DNA of 64,000 nucleotides from Elizabethkingia miricola (GCF_001675285.1 NZ_LSGQ01000007.1:248001-312000), one strand, 5' to 3'. Counted from the stretch's first letter, positions 1 to 7,750 are shown. The notes: generated from the letters alone by a model not told the origin. Numbers and translations: made by a program.

Positions 1-178
1 CTCCGTTTTTCAGACGGGTTAGCAACGGGTAAAGTGTGCCTTCCACAACATCTAGTTTTCCTTTTTTCAGCTCATCAATAAGATCAGATACATACATTTC
101 TTTTTTATTGATAAGACTTAAAATACAGAACTCTAAGATGCCTTTTCGCATTTGCGCTTTGGTATTCTCTGTATTCAT
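1..178 (-). CDS. PadR family transcriptional regulator (partial, C-terminus outside window)
   Basis: The first 59 residues are visible; the rest lies beyond the left edge. They read MNTENTKAQMRKGILEFCIL and continue through DLIDELKKGKLDVVEGTLYP, the standard N-terminal winged-helix of PadR regulators, with the recognition-helix signature EGTLYPLLTRL. PadR proteins are dimeric repressors that often respond to small phenolics, drugs or envelope stress, and in Bacteroidota they commonly precede a membrane protein with a PspC or DUF2807 domain; the downstream partner here cannot be seen. The ATG at 176-178 follows a good -7/-33 promoter pair about 80-110 bases upstream on the same strand. The family call is secure; the target genes are unknown. 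Confidence 0.88.
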   Translation of the reverse strand, partial: MNTENTKAQMRKGILEFCILSLINKKEMYVSDLIDELKKGKLDVVEGTLYPLLTRLKNG

Positions 179-256
179 CTGTGTAATGGTTTGATTTTAA
201 ATTAATATTCGGAATAAACTCTCAGCTGATTTTAAGCCTATTCCAATTTTACATTA

Positions 257-288
257 CAAAGATATATAAACTAAATGGTATTATGCAA
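257..288 (-). promoter_or_regulatory. Putative promoter of the PadR gene
   Basis: On the minus strand TATCTTTG (257-264) matches the Bacteroidota -7 consensus TAnnTTTG exactly, and TTG at 286-288 lies 21 bases upstream, the usual distance for the -33 element. The leader to the PadR ATG is about 75 bases. The rest of 179-520 is AT-rich and shows no gene; TACAAAG occurs twice (255-261 and 290-296), a possible operator pair around the promoter. Confidence 0.6.
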
Positions 289-520
289 TACAAAGTAGTA
301 AAATAATTTCAATACTAAGTATAAGTAACTGTAAATCAGTGATAAAAATTTCAGCTGTGTTTTTGGGGTTATTTTAGATAAAGCAATTTTTAGTGAAAAT
401 TGATGCTAAATAATGAAGCTTGATTAAAAATAAATGTGAAATTTGATTGACTTTACTATATGAAATTGTAATAATAATACGTTTAAGTTTAAAATAATAT
501 TAAATTTGATAAAAAGAATT

Positions 521-1000
521 ATGAAAAAAATGTTTTATTTAGCTTCCTTGCTAATAGGAGGGGCAGCTTTTGCACAAATCACAACAAACGAAATTAACGG
601 AATAAAGGTGAATATGCCTTTAACAGAACTAAATGCTAAGTTCAAACAGAATATTAAACCAAAAGTAGTAGAAAACTTTACAGATGAACCAGAGAACTTT
701 ACTCCGGTAACTATTAATGGAACAAAGTATAGTATCATCTTTGTGAAGGACTTCTACAGTCCTGAGAAAACTTTGGTTTATTCTGTTGCAACAACTGATC
801 CGAAGAGTAAAGGTAAAAATCCGGTTGGAATCGGAAGTACACTGGCAGAACTAAAGAAAGTCTATGCTAAAGAATCAACAGATACTACTGGAGATACTTT
901 TACAGTATATCAGAAAGACAAAGGCGAAAGAATCCTTATCTTCAAATTGAAAAACAATAAAGTTACCCGAATCTTTGCTTCTGTATTCGCAGCGGGTTAA
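521..1000 (+). CDS. Hypothetical secreted protein
   Basis: A 159-residue protein starting MKKMFYLASLLIGGAAFAQ, a clear signal peptide ending in AFAQ, so it is probably periplasmic or exported. The ATG at 521 is preferred over a TTG at 506, because it begins the signal peptide cleanly and the extra residues of the longer form would spoil the N-region. The mature part is lysine-rich and mostly beta-like, with stretches such as GIGSTLAELKKVY that resemble the sequence found in bacterial proteins assessing ligand-dependent stability, but I recognise no family. It stands alone between the divergent PadR gene and the HD-domain gene. A 13-bp palindrome follows it and could serve as its terminator. 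Function unknown. Confidence 0.75.
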   Translation: MKKMFYLASLLIGGAAFAQITTNEINGIKVNMPLTELNAKFKQNIKPKVVENFTDEPENFTPVTINGTKYSIIFVKDFYSPEKTLVYSVATTDPKSKGKNPVGIGSTLAELKKVYAKESTDTTGDTFTVYQKDKGERILIFKLKNNKVTRIFASVFAAG

Positions 1001-1037
1001 TACTACAAATATTCCTGTAATTTAACAGGTAATCATC

Positions 1038-1067
1038 CAAAGGTACTAAATAAGTTTAGTACCTTTG
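1038..1067 (+). promoter_or_regulatory. Perfect palindrome overlapping the promoter of the HD-domain gene
   Basis: A 13-bp perfect inverted repeat (CAAAGGTACTAAA, 1038-1050, and its complement 1055-1067) has a 4-base loop. The right arm contains TACCTTTG (1060-1067), an exact -7 promoter element, ending 4 bases before the ATG at 1072. There is no U-tract after the hairpin, so it looks more like an operator than a simple terminator, although it could end transcription of the upstream gene. Confidence 0.6.
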
Positions 1068-1071
1068 ATAG

Positions 1072-1662
1072 ATGAAATTAGAGAAAGAAATCCAGTTTAT
1101 ACTGGCTGTAGATGCACTGAAAAATGTGCAGCGCAGAAACTACAATGCAGATGATTCCCGCAGAGAAAATACAGCAGAACACAGCTGGCAAATCGTAATA
1201 CTGGCACAAATCCTTTATCCGTACGCTAAAAACAAAGAGCAGGTTGATTTACTAAGAGTCATCCGTATGCTTTCTATTCATGATCTTGTAGAGATAAACG
1301 CCGGAGATACATTCCTTTTTGATGAAGAAATGATGAAAGGTAAGTTTGAACGTGAGAAAATTGCAGCAAAACAGATTTTCGGAATTTTAGATGAACCTTT
1401 GCAATCCGAGTTTTATAATCTGTGGATAGAGTTTGAAGGTGAAGAAACTCCTGATGCTATATTTGCTTGTGCTATAGACAGAATTATGCCTTTTATTCTT
1501 AATTCTAATACCAGCGGGAAAAGTTGGACAGAAGCCGGAATTACAGAAAATCAGGTGCGCAATATGTTGGAAAATGCAATTAAGCGTGCTTCAGATGAAA
1601 TGGGAGAAGCCTTCGATATCCTGCTCCAGAAAAGTATTGATGGGGGCATGTTGAAAAATTAA
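1072..1662 (+). CDS. HD domain-containing phosphohydrolase, HDDC2/YfbR-like
   Basis: A 196-residue HD-superfamily hydrolase. The metal ligands are visible: H37 in RENTAEHSW, H70-D71 in SIHDLVEINAGD and D136 in ACAIDRIMPF. The sequence AEHSW together with IHDLVEI.AGD is typical of the HDDC2/YfbR group, which removes phosphate from deoxynucleoside 5'-monophosphates using a divalent metal, so a cytoplasmic 5'-deoxynucleotidase or nucleotide clean-up role is likely. The length equals that of the family. The ATG follows a -7 element by only 4 bases, suggesting a leaderless transcript. The next gene (Crp/Fnr) begins 18 bases after its stop and may be co-transcribed. Exact substrate is inferred from family only. 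Confidence 0.85.
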   Translation: MKLEKEIQFILAVDALKNVQRRNYNADDSRRENTAEHSWQIVILAQILYPYAKNKEQVDLLRVIRMLSIHDLVEINAGDTFLFDEEMMKGKFEREKIAAKQIFGILDEPLQSEFYNLWIEFEGEETPDAIFACAIDRIMPFILNSNTSGKSWTEAGITENQVRNMLENAIKRASDEMGEAFDILLQKSIDGGMLKN

Positions 1663-1680
1663 TCTTCAATTTCACAGGTT

Positions 1681-2253
1681 ATGCAGGAATTTATAAAACA
1701 GATTAACTCTTATTATCCTTTGTCGGCAGAAACAACTGATGCTCTTCTGGGGATATGTAAAGAGGACTATTTTAAAAAGAATGAATTGCTGCAAAAGTCC
1801 GGTGAAATTGCCAGATATTATTATTTTATAAAATCCGGTCTGGTGGGTTATTATACAATAGATGAAGATGGAGAGCAGGTTTACAAGTTGTTTTTTGCAG
1901 AAAAAAGCTTTCCCGCGGCTACAGTTTCTATTATTAAAAATGAGCCCGGAGATTTTAGTATTATAGCACTTGAAGATTGTACTGTTATAAAATACCCGGC
2001 GAAAGAATATCGGGATTTGCTTACTAAACACCATGACCTGGCCATGTTTCATATCCGCTATCTGGAACAAAATTGGGTGGTAAATAAAGAACCGCTGGAG
2101 ATTTCCTTAAAGCACGAAACAGCAAAACAGCGTTATCTGAAGCTATTGAAAGAGCCAGATTTGTACAACAGACTGAAACAGCATCATATTGCATCTTATT
2201 TGGGGGTGACACCAACCCAGCTCAGTCGCATAAGAAAAGAAATAAAAGATTAA
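1681..2253 (+). CDS. Crp/Fnr family transcriptional regulator
   Basis: A 190-residue regulator with an N-terminal cyclic-nucleotide-binding-like beta-roll (about residues 20-110, including KKNELLQKSGEIARYYYFIKSGLVGYY) and a C-terminal helix-turn-helix whose recognition region is IASYLGVTPTQLSRIRKEI (about 168-186). It lacks the N-terminal cysteine cluster of FNR and the cAMP-contacting arginine-serine signature of Crp, so its ligand is not evident. This is the short Bacteroidota form that typically acts on neighbouring genes. It lies 18 bases after the HD gene and is followed by an esterase with its own start 73 bases downstream. A hairpin overlapping the stop codon ends the unit. Related paralogues occur at 15476 and 49957. 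Confidence 0.88.
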   Translation: MQEFIKQINSYYPLSAETTDALLGICKEDYFKKNELLQKSGEIARYYYFIKSGLVGYYTIDEDGEQVYKLFFAEKSFPAATVSIIKNEPGDFSIIALEDCTVIKYPAKEYRDLLTKHHDLAMFHIRYLEQNWVVNKEPLEISLKHETAKQRYLKLLKEPDLYNRLKQHHIASYLGVTPTQLSRIRKEIKD

Positions 2254-2288
2254 AAGCATTTACATATGTAGATGCTTTTGTTCTTTTT
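2252..2288 (+). terminator. Intrinsic terminator after the Crp/Fnr gene
   Basis: A long imperfect hairpin AAAAGCAT...ATGCTTTT (2252-2279) around the self-complementary TACATATGTA, followed by a T-rich tract. The left arm starts inside the stop codon of the Crp/Fnr gene. Confidence 0.7.
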
Positions 2289-2326
2289 ACATCTCAATTT
2301 TGTCTCATCAATTAATAATAAAAATT

Positions 2327-3139
2327 ATGAAGACATTATTTAATCTCACCCTTTTACTGGTATTCTCACATCCACTTTTTGCACAAAAAGTTATTCGTGA
2401 AAAGATCTTTAGCGCAAAGATGAAAAAAGAGATCAGTACCATTATTGTAACACCAGATATTAAACCTCATCAGCAATACAAAACGGTGTATATTCTGCAT
2501 GGTTATAGCGGGAATCCGGAAAGAACTTTGAAGCAGGATATTCCGGATTTACAAGCTAAAGCAAAAGCCTATAATACTATTTATATTTTACCTGATGGTA
2601 ATTACAATAGCTGGTATGTGGATAGTCCGGTGGATCAGAAATCACAATACAAAACTTTTATAGGTTCAGAATTGGTACGGTATATCGATGAGCACTATCC
2701 AACAAAAGCCGAAAAAACATCCAGAGGAATTTTAGGATGGAGCATGGGTGGTTTTGGATCTCTGTATATCGGGACTTCTTTTCCGGAAGCATTCGGGATT
2801 GTGGGCAGCTCTTGTGGAGCTTTGGATTTCCGGACATTCAATGAAGATTACAACAATTATCAGGTGGATAAAGTTTTAGGTCCGCTGTCTTCTTTAGGTT
2901 CAGAATATATTTTGTCGGATAATACTGATAAAATGCTGAACACAGGACAATACTATATTCTGGACTGTGGAATAAATGATTTTTTTATCAGTAAAAATCA
3001 GAGTTTTCATCAGGATTTGCTCACTAAAAAAGTTGAGCATCTTTACATAGAATCCTTAGGAGAACATAACACTGAATACTGGAGTCGTGCTTTATCTAAT
3101 CAATTATCGTTGTTTGAAAACTATTTTAATCATCGGTAA
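2327..3139 (+). CDS. Secreted alpha/beta-hydrolase esterase (esterase D / tributyrin-esterase type)
   Basis: A 270-residue serine esterase with a signal peptide MKTLFNLTLLLVFSHPLFAQ (cleavage after AQ), so periplasmic or secreted. The nucleophile elbow is GWSMGG with Ser139; an acid is likely in ILDCGINDFF and the catalytic His lies in EHNTEYW, near the C-terminus, the pattern of the Pfam putative-esterase family (PF00756) that includes tributyrin esterase, antigen 85 and S-formylglutathione hydrolase. The oxyanion region is YILHGYSGN. The start is the ATG at 2327; a TTG 27 bases upstream would disrupt the signal peptide. Substrate unknown. It converges on the unknown membrane-protein gene at 3187, with a shared terminator between. 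Confidence 0.85.
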   Translation: MKTLFNLTLLLVFSHPLFAQKVIREKIFSAKMKKEISTIIVTPDIKPHQQYKTVYILHGYSGNPERTLKQDIPDLQAKAKAYNTIYILPDGNYNSWYVDSPVDQKSQYKTFIGSELVRYIDEHYPTKAEKTSRGILGWSMGGFGSLYIGTSFPEAFGIVGSSCGALDFRTFNEDYNNYQVDKVLGPLSSLGSEYILSDNTDKMLNTGQYYILDCGINDFFISKNQSFHQDLLTKKVEHLYIESLGEHNTEYWSRALSNQLSLFENYFNHR

Positions 3140-3144
3140 AAAAT

Positions 3145-3190
3145 AAACCCTGTCAGGATTATATATCATTGATCCTGACAGGGTTTTTAA
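3145..3190. terminator. Bidirectional terminator between convergent genes
   Basis: A 15-bp perfect stem (AAACCCTGTCAGGAT at 3145-3159 with its complement at 3172-3186), 12-base loop, and A/T-rich flanks on both sides. It serves the esterase on the plus strand and the membrane protein on the minus strand; the right flank overlaps that gene's stop codon. Confidence 0.85.
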
Positions 3191-4299
3191 TTAGTCTGTT
3201 GATTGATTTTTATTTTATACCAGAAATCGATAATCCATGCAAAGAGGGTGTAGAAAATCAGGATACATGGGAAAATAACGAATATGGCAAGAAGAACATA
3301 ACCTTGCTTCATGCCTTGTTCGTCGACAACCCATTGGATAAAGTTGAAAGAGAATATGAAAACAAGGGATGTAAGGATAGCAATAATTAAAGAACCTAAA
3401 AGCACAGTATAATTAAACTTTTTAGGCTGTTTTCTTCTGCGGTTAATTATCCATCTGATATGAAAATAGACCATAATCAGAAATCCAATTGCCATAATAC
3501 CGATAGGCTGCAGAAAAAGTAAGATCTTTCCAAACAGAGAGACTTTCTTCGAAAATGTAATTTCCAGCTCTTCCTGTGTTATCTCATTAATCTGTATTTT
3601 GTAATTTCCGTTTTGTACTTCCTGGAGTGTGTTAATATTGGTGCTATTTACTTCCAGACCGGGAGGAATGTGTAAATTAATTTCTATTGGTCCAAAGGAC
3701 TTCCAGTAATTGGAAGGGTATAGGGCATAGGAGATTTTGAATTCTCTTAATAGCCCATATATATTGTATTCCGGGACGCCTTCGTATTCTACAACAATAT
3801 TGTTTTCCCCTTTTTGAAGGTCGGTCTCAAAATAGATGAGTTCATTCAGATTAACATATTTTGGAGAATTCTTCTCAAATCTAATATCATATGAATCTTC
3901 ATTATTCTGATTTTTGTGGATAAATGAAAACTGAGAAATGTTCTGGTTAGTGATTTTCGGAGTATTTATCTTTTTACCGTTGACAGATACCGTGCTTTCA
4001 GAAGCCATGTTTTGTGCAATAAAGAGCAAAGGAAGTTTGGCTTCTTTTTCGGAATATATCTGGTAAGATACTTTGTACTTTACTCTGTAAAATTCAAAAT
4101 AGTCATCATATTTATCTGAAGAGACTACTGTTAAATCCATTTTTTCACTCAGTACTTTACAATCTTTACTACCGAATATAAGCGAACTCGTTGTCCCGTC
4201 AGAATAGGGTTTTGCCATATTTCCGTAAACATGGATACATGTGATTAACATGAAAAGCAACAGAAAGTATTTTGTAAGTATTGTGGAGTGGTGTTTCAT
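3187..4299 (-). CDS. Uncharacterised exported membrane protein
   Basis: A 370-residue protein that I cannot assign to a named family. It opens with a signal peptide or anchor (residues about 10-26, YFLLLFMLITCIHVYG), continues with a beta-rich extracytoplasmic region of about 230 residues containing NNIVVEYEGVPEYN and ALYPSNYWKSFGPIEINLHI, and ends with three hydrophobic helices at roughly 258-282, 300-325 and 340-362, the first two separated by a basic cytoplasmic loop RWIINRRRKQPKK. The layout resembles an envelope sensor or assembly factor with a periplasmic domain, but that is inference. It is a lone minus-strand gene bounded by a terminator on its 3' side and an AT-rich spacer upstream. 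Confidence 0.7.
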   Translation of the reverse strand: MKHHSTILTKYFLLLFMLITCIHVYGNMAKPYSDGTTSSLIFGSKDCKVLSEKMDLTVVSSDKYDDYFEFYRVKYKVSYQIYSEKEAKLPLLFIAQNMASESTVSVNGKKINTPKITNQNISQFSFIHKNQNNEDSYDIRFEKNSPKYVNLNELIYFETDLQKGENNIVVEYEGVPEYNIYGLLREFKISYALYPSNYWKSFGPIEINLHIPPGLEVNSTNINTLQEVQNGNYKIQINEITQEELEITFSKKVSLFGKILLFLQPIGIMAIGFLIMVYFHIRWIINRRRKQPKKFNYTVLLGSLIIAILTSLVFIFSFNFIQWVVDEQGMKQGYVLLAIFVIFPCILIFYTLFAWIIDFWYKIKINQQTN

Positions 4300-4379
4300 A
4301 AAATTATTTCAAAACTGAAAAATAGGCAGAATTTTTATATTTTTTGAAAAGTTACTGAACAAAGAAAAACTAGCAAATA

Positions 4380-4410
4380 AGAAAGCCCTTAAAAAGGGCT
4401 TTCTGTTTTT
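4380..4410. terminator. Intrinsic terminator, bidirectional
   Basis: An 11-bp perfect stem AGAAAGCCCTT / AAGGGCTTTCT (4380-4390 and 4394-4404) with a 3-base loop followed by GTTTTT on the plus strand and a T-rich run on the minus strand. On the minus strand it lies downstream of the small peptide gene and the palindromic repeat, and is its likeliest terminator. Confidence 0.75.
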
Positions 4411-4422
4411 AATATTACTGTT

Positions 4423-4563
4423 AGAGCCTGTTTAAATTTTAATTAAAAAAATATTAGACTTCGACAGGCTCAGTCTGACACTCCTAAAAGTAAGATATCT
4501 TGAATGAGCAATGTCACTCTGAGCCTGTCGAAGAGTATTAACAATAGAATTTTCACAGGCTCT
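4423..4563. repeat. Nested palindromic interspersed repeat
   Basis: The inner arms are a perfect 15-bp inverted repeat, CTTCGACAGGCTCAG at 4459-4473 and its complement at 4519-4533. The outer arms AGAGCCTGT (4423-4431) and ACAGGCTCT (4555-4563) are also inverted and extend imperfectly inwards. The sequence TTCGACAGGCTCAG is familiar as a short repeat in intergenic regions of many Flavobacteriia genomes; this looks like one such non-coding, MITE- or REP-like element. It sits 9 bases beyond the stop codon of the peptide gene at 4572. Confidence 0.7.
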
Positions 4564-4571
4564 TATTACTT

Positions 4572-4748
4572 CTACTGTGGGCAGATTACCGCAGGGCATT
4601 TGTATCCCGGGCAAAGAGGCTTAGGTATTTCCGGACAACACTCATAGGTGCACCAGTTACCAGCACTACCGTTAATACTTTTCATCTGTTCTCTGGACAA
4701 TGCTTTTTGGTTTTTAAGCTTTAAAGCGTTTACTTTTAATGTTTTCAT
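4572..4748 (-). CDS. Small cysteine-rich leader peptide (bacteriocin-like precursor)
   Basis: A 58-residue peptide, MKTLKVNALKLKNQKALSRE continuing QMKSINGSAGNWCTYECCPE. The N-terminal half is a charged leader with the LSREQMKSI motif ending at a Gly-Ser/Ala-Gly site, as in Bacteroidota double-glycine peptide precursors exported by C39-peptidase ABC transporters. The core has six cysteines (WC, ECC, LC, KC, IC) and several prolines. No transporter or modifying enzyme is nearby. It is distinct from the five peptides at 54882-55940, having a longer leader, but has the same logic. ATG at 4746-4748; the gene is followed by a palindromic repeat and terminator. Secretion and function are inferred. 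Confidence 0.72.
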   Translation of the reverse strand: MKTLKVNALKLKNQKALSREQMKSINGSAGNWCTYECCPEIPKPLCPGYKCPAVICPQ

Positions 4749-4856
4749 TTTTCAGTGATTTTGGTTAAAAAAAATATTATAAAAGTTTAGTACATGATTG
4801 TACAATAGCAAGTTAAATATTTTTTCTCAAATGAAAATATGACTTAAATATGCCCG

Positions 4857-5492
4857 TTACAGTGTTGTTTTTGGCTTTTTTGGGCCATATATTGCCTCCG
4901 GATTATTACGCAGGAAATAAACAAATATGCAATGGAATAATAACAATATGGCAAAAAGAAGGGAACATATATAAAATGCACCTCCAAAACCTAGTGTAAT
5001 AGATAAATCGCTTCCAAAGCCAACTTTATAATCTCCCAATCCATCCATTTGAGATTGAAAAGTCCAATAAAAGACGGATAAACAGATTAATGCTATTGCA
5101 GAAAGTACAATATGATAAATATACTTTTTCTTTATACTTCGAATAGCATGCAGAATGATTCCTAAAGCCGCAGACACCAACGGAATAATAATAAATGGGT
5201 TTGGCGGAATATTGCCTTTGGAATTATCCGACTTATCCATTGGGGTGTATCCATTTTCATCAGAAGAGTTGTCATTTCCGAAAGAACCGAAAGGAGAATC
5301 TTTCTTCAACGTTTCTTTCATCTGTCTGTTCATTTTTTCTTTGGAAATACCTGTTACCAAATCGGTTCCTTTAACAGATACTAGTGTTGTGCTGCCACAC
5401 TTTACAAGAAAAAACGGAAAGAAGAAACATATAATAATTATACTGTAACTGGGAATAGGTAATAGATCTGAAATGACTTTTAATGGTTTCAT
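4857..5492 (-). CDS. Uncharacterised four-helix membrane protein
   Basis: A 211-residue protein with hydrophobic segments at about 16-31, 100-117, 125-145 and 168-194. Between the first two helices lies a hydrophilic loop rich in Ser, Asn, Asp and Lys (FGNDNSSDENGYTPMDKSDN). No family is recognised with confidence. The ATG at 5490-5492 gives a sensible N-terminus ahead of the first helix. It stands between mutS2, whose terminator lies upstream of it, and the Cys-rich peptide gene about 110 bases downstream, so the three minus-strand genes may still be transcriptionally separate. The arrangement gives no clue to function. Confidence 0.65.
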   Translation of the reverse strand: MKPLKVISDLLPIPSYSIIIICFFFPFFLVKCGSTTLVSVKGTDLVTGISKEKMNRQMKETLKKDSPFGSFGNDNSSDENGYTPMDKSDNSKGNIPPNPFIIIPLVSAALGIILHAIRSIKKKYIYHIVLSAIALICLSVFYWTFQSQMDGLGDYKVGFGSDLSITLGFGGAFYICSLLFAILLLFHCIFVYFLRNNPEAIYGPKKPKTTL

Positions 5493-5537
5493 AATTGGTA
5501 TTTTGGTAAAAATAGGAATTTAGCTCAAATAATAAAG

Positions 5538-5570
5538 AATCCCTTAACACAGCTGCTAAGGGATTGATAT
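5538..5570 (-). terminator. Terminator of mutS2
   Basis: AATCCCTTA (5538-5546) and TAAGGGATT (5557-5565) form a 9-bp stem with a GC-containing inner loop; on the minus strand the hairpin follows the mutS2 stop by about 33 bases and is followed by CTTTATTATTTG. Confidence 0.65.
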
Positions 5571-5598
5571 AGATTCTATTTGATTTCGGAAATCCGAA

Positions 5599-7746
5599 TT
5601 AGATTCTTTCTAACTCGTCTGCATTTATGGTAGTCTTAAATGTTCCGTAATTTACAATCACTTTATTTTTAGAGATTTTTTCGATCGTACCCACACTTGT
5701 ACTTCCGGAGATCCGTACACGCTGACCCTCTTTTAGCCACAGGGCACGTTCTTTTTGTTTTTTCTCTTCCAGCTTTTCATTTGTTTCAGCGATTTTTTCC
5801 TTCACATCATCCTTTTTCAGCTGTTGGGTAATTTTCCGCTTTACTACTTTTAGTCTGTCATTGGTTGTCTTGTCAGTTTCCTTGCGGCGGTATTTTTCCT
5901 GTTCCAGAATTTTCACAAAATCCTTTACAATGTCTTTTCGGGACTTTCCATTTACATAACCATCTATAAAAGATTCTACACGATTTCCAAACTGTAACTT
6001 CCGGTGCTCCTCTTCATATAGCTTCTGAAAGTTGAAGAGCTTTTGCTGAAGCTGCTCGTTTAGTTTTTGCAGATTATCGCGTTTGTCTTCTACAGATTCC
6101 TTTCTTTCGGTAAGATCAGATTTCAGTTTTTCAACCTCATATTTCTCTTGCTGCAGTTTGACAATTGTCTTATCAAGATTTACAATATCATGTTCTACCT
6201 TTTTCTGGGCATTTTTAATAATAAATCTTGGTATTTTATTTTTCTCGGCAACTTCGAATGTAAATGAACTTCCGGCCTGGCCAATTTCCAGTTTGTACAT
6301 CGGCTCCAGAGTCTCTTCATCAAAAAGCATAGCTGCATTAATAGCATTTGGAAGCTGTTCCACAACCAGCTTTATGTTGGTATAGTGGGTTGTAATAATG
6401 GCAAAGCTATTTTTGTCATAGAAGAATTCCAGAAAAGCCTCTGCCAAAGCACCACCAAGTTCAGGATCGGATCCCGTTCCGAATTCATCAATTAACAATA
6501 ACGTATTATCATCTGCCTCACGGATAATACCAGCCATTTTCTTCAGACGTGAAGAATAGGTAGATAAGTGATTTTCGATAGACTGGTTATCGCCAATATC
6601 CGTACGTATTTTGTCGAAGAAGAACATTTCTGATTTAGGATGTACGGGTACCAGAATTCCGCTCTGAATCATTAATTGTAGTAATCCAACAGTTTTCAAT
6701 GTAATGGATTTTCCTCCTGCATTGGGTCCGGAGATACAGATAATTCTGTTTCTTTCGGAAAGCTCCAGCGTCTGCGAGTAGATAGGCTTTTGCTCTTCCT
6801 GGTTTCTCATCCATAGTAACGGATGGTAAGCATTGATAAGTTTTAGTCTTTTCTTCTCATTGATTTCAGGAAGTACACCATTCACTTTATGTGCGAATCT
6901 GGCTTTAGCCTGTGTAAGGTCAGTATCAAAAATATAAGCCTGATATTCCTCCAGCAGAGGTTGGAATATAGCGATCTCTGCAGTAAGCTGGCGCAGAATT
7001 CTGTCTATTTCTTTTTTCTCTTCTTCTTCATTCTCACGAAGACGGAACTGGTGTTTTACAACACTTTCCGGTTGTATATAAGTAATGGAACCCGTTTTGG
7101 ATACTCCAAGTGTTCTGCCTGGTATTCTTTTCTTAAATCCTGACTTTACGGCTAATACTCTTTGATCGTCTATAATAGTTTCACGAATGTCATCCAAAAG
7201 ATCCGATTGTCCGTACATTGTTAATGCCCGGTTGAAATTTTCCTGAATAGCTTTTCTTGCATGGCTGATCTCCTTACGGATAATTTCCAGATCCGGAGAA
7301 GCATCAGACTTTACCTCACCATAGCGGTTGAATACATTATTAATCTTCTCGATAATTTCTTTAGTCAGTTCAATTTCCTGAGACTCACTAAAAAGGACAG
7401 GGTAATATTCATTGAACTTTTTGAAGTAAACCACCAGTTTTCCTACCATCATGGAGATATTCTTTATCTTCATGAAAGATGCTGCATCCAGGCGATAGTT
7501 TTCTATAGCCATTACCTTTAGCTCAGCTTCTATATCCTCATATTCATTGAAGGGGATTGCGTTGTCATTCTCGTATGACGATGCATATTCCGATACCTTG
7601 GTAAGACTTATTCTGGCCTCATCCAAAGGCATAGGTAGTATATGGGTAATCTGTTCTGCTATTTTCGGAGAAAATGCAAAAGGAACGATTTGTTCTAAGA
7701 GTTGCGGAAATTCTAATTCCGATAAATTGTCTTTTGTTACTTGCAC
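5599..7746 (-). CDS. mutS2: MutS2 family ATPase lacking a C-terminal Smr domain
   Basis: A 715-residue MutS2 homologue. The MutS core and clamp helices are followed by the ABC-type ATPase with Walker A GPNAGGKS, Walker B LLLIDEFGTGSDP and the switch histidine in IITTHYTN; then comes a long coiled coil rich in Lys/Glu/Gln (about 520-650) and a KOW-like end, EGQRVRISGSTSVGTIEKIS. MutS2 acts on recombination intermediates or, in some bacteria, on collided ribosomes. The Smr nuclease domain that ends most MutS2 proteins is absent: the protein stops about 60-80 residues early and a terminator follows. The GTG at 7744-7746 is chosen because VQVTKDNLSELEFPQLL matches the usual N-terminus and the -7 element TATCTTTG ends 4 bases upstream; a TTG at 7794 lies inside or upstream of the promoter. 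Confidence 0.9.
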   Translation of the reverse strand: MQVTKDNLSELEFPQLLEQIVPFAFSPKIAEQITHILPMPLDEARISLTKVSEYASSYENDNAIPFNEYEDIEAELKVMAIENYRLDAASFMKIKNISMMVGKLVVYFKKFNEYYPVLFSESQEIELTKEIIEKINNVFNRYGEVKSDASPDLEIIRKEISHARKAIQENFNRALTMYGQSDLLDDIRETIIDDQRVLAVKSGFKKRIPGRTLGVSKTGSITYIQPESVVKHQFRLRENEEEEKKEIDRILRQLTAEIAIFQPLLEEYQAYIFDTDLTQAKARFAHKVNGVLPEINEKKRLKLINAYHPLLWMRNQEEQKPIYSQTLELSERNRIICISGPNAGGKSITLKTVGLLQLMIQSGILVPVHPKSEMFFFDKIRTDIGDNQSIENHLSTYSSRLKKMAGIIREADDNTLLLIDEFGTGSDPELGGALAEAFLEFFYDKNSFAIITTHYTNIKLVVEQLPNAINAAMLFDEETLEPMYKLEIGQAGSSFTFEVAEKNKIPRFIIKNAQKKVEHDIVNLDKTIVKLQQEKYEVEKLKSDLTERKESVEDKRDNLQKLNEQLQQKLFNFQKLYEEEHRKLQFGNRVESFIDGYVNGKSRKDIVKDFVKILEQEKYRRKETDKTTNDRLKVVKRKITQQLKKDDVKEKIAETNEKLEEKKQKERALWLKEGQRVRISGSTSVGTIEKISKNKVIVNYGTFKTTINADELERI

Positions 7747-7750
7747 AATG

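Noticed and set aside
506-520. TTG start for the secreted protein at 521
   Set aside because: The ATG at 521 starts a clean signal peptide; the extra residues would lengthen its basic region without support.
1672-2215. Minus-strand ORFs opposite the Crp/Fnr gene
   Set aside because: Shadows of the coding gene, which has a clear helix-turn-helix.
3169-3390. A 73-residue plus-strand ORF
   Set aside because: Begins in the terminator and runs antisense to the exported membrane protein.
4432-4614. A 60-residue minus-strand ORF
   Set aside because: It translates the palindromic repeat and part of the peptide gene out of frame; the true peptide lies in another frame at 4572-4748.
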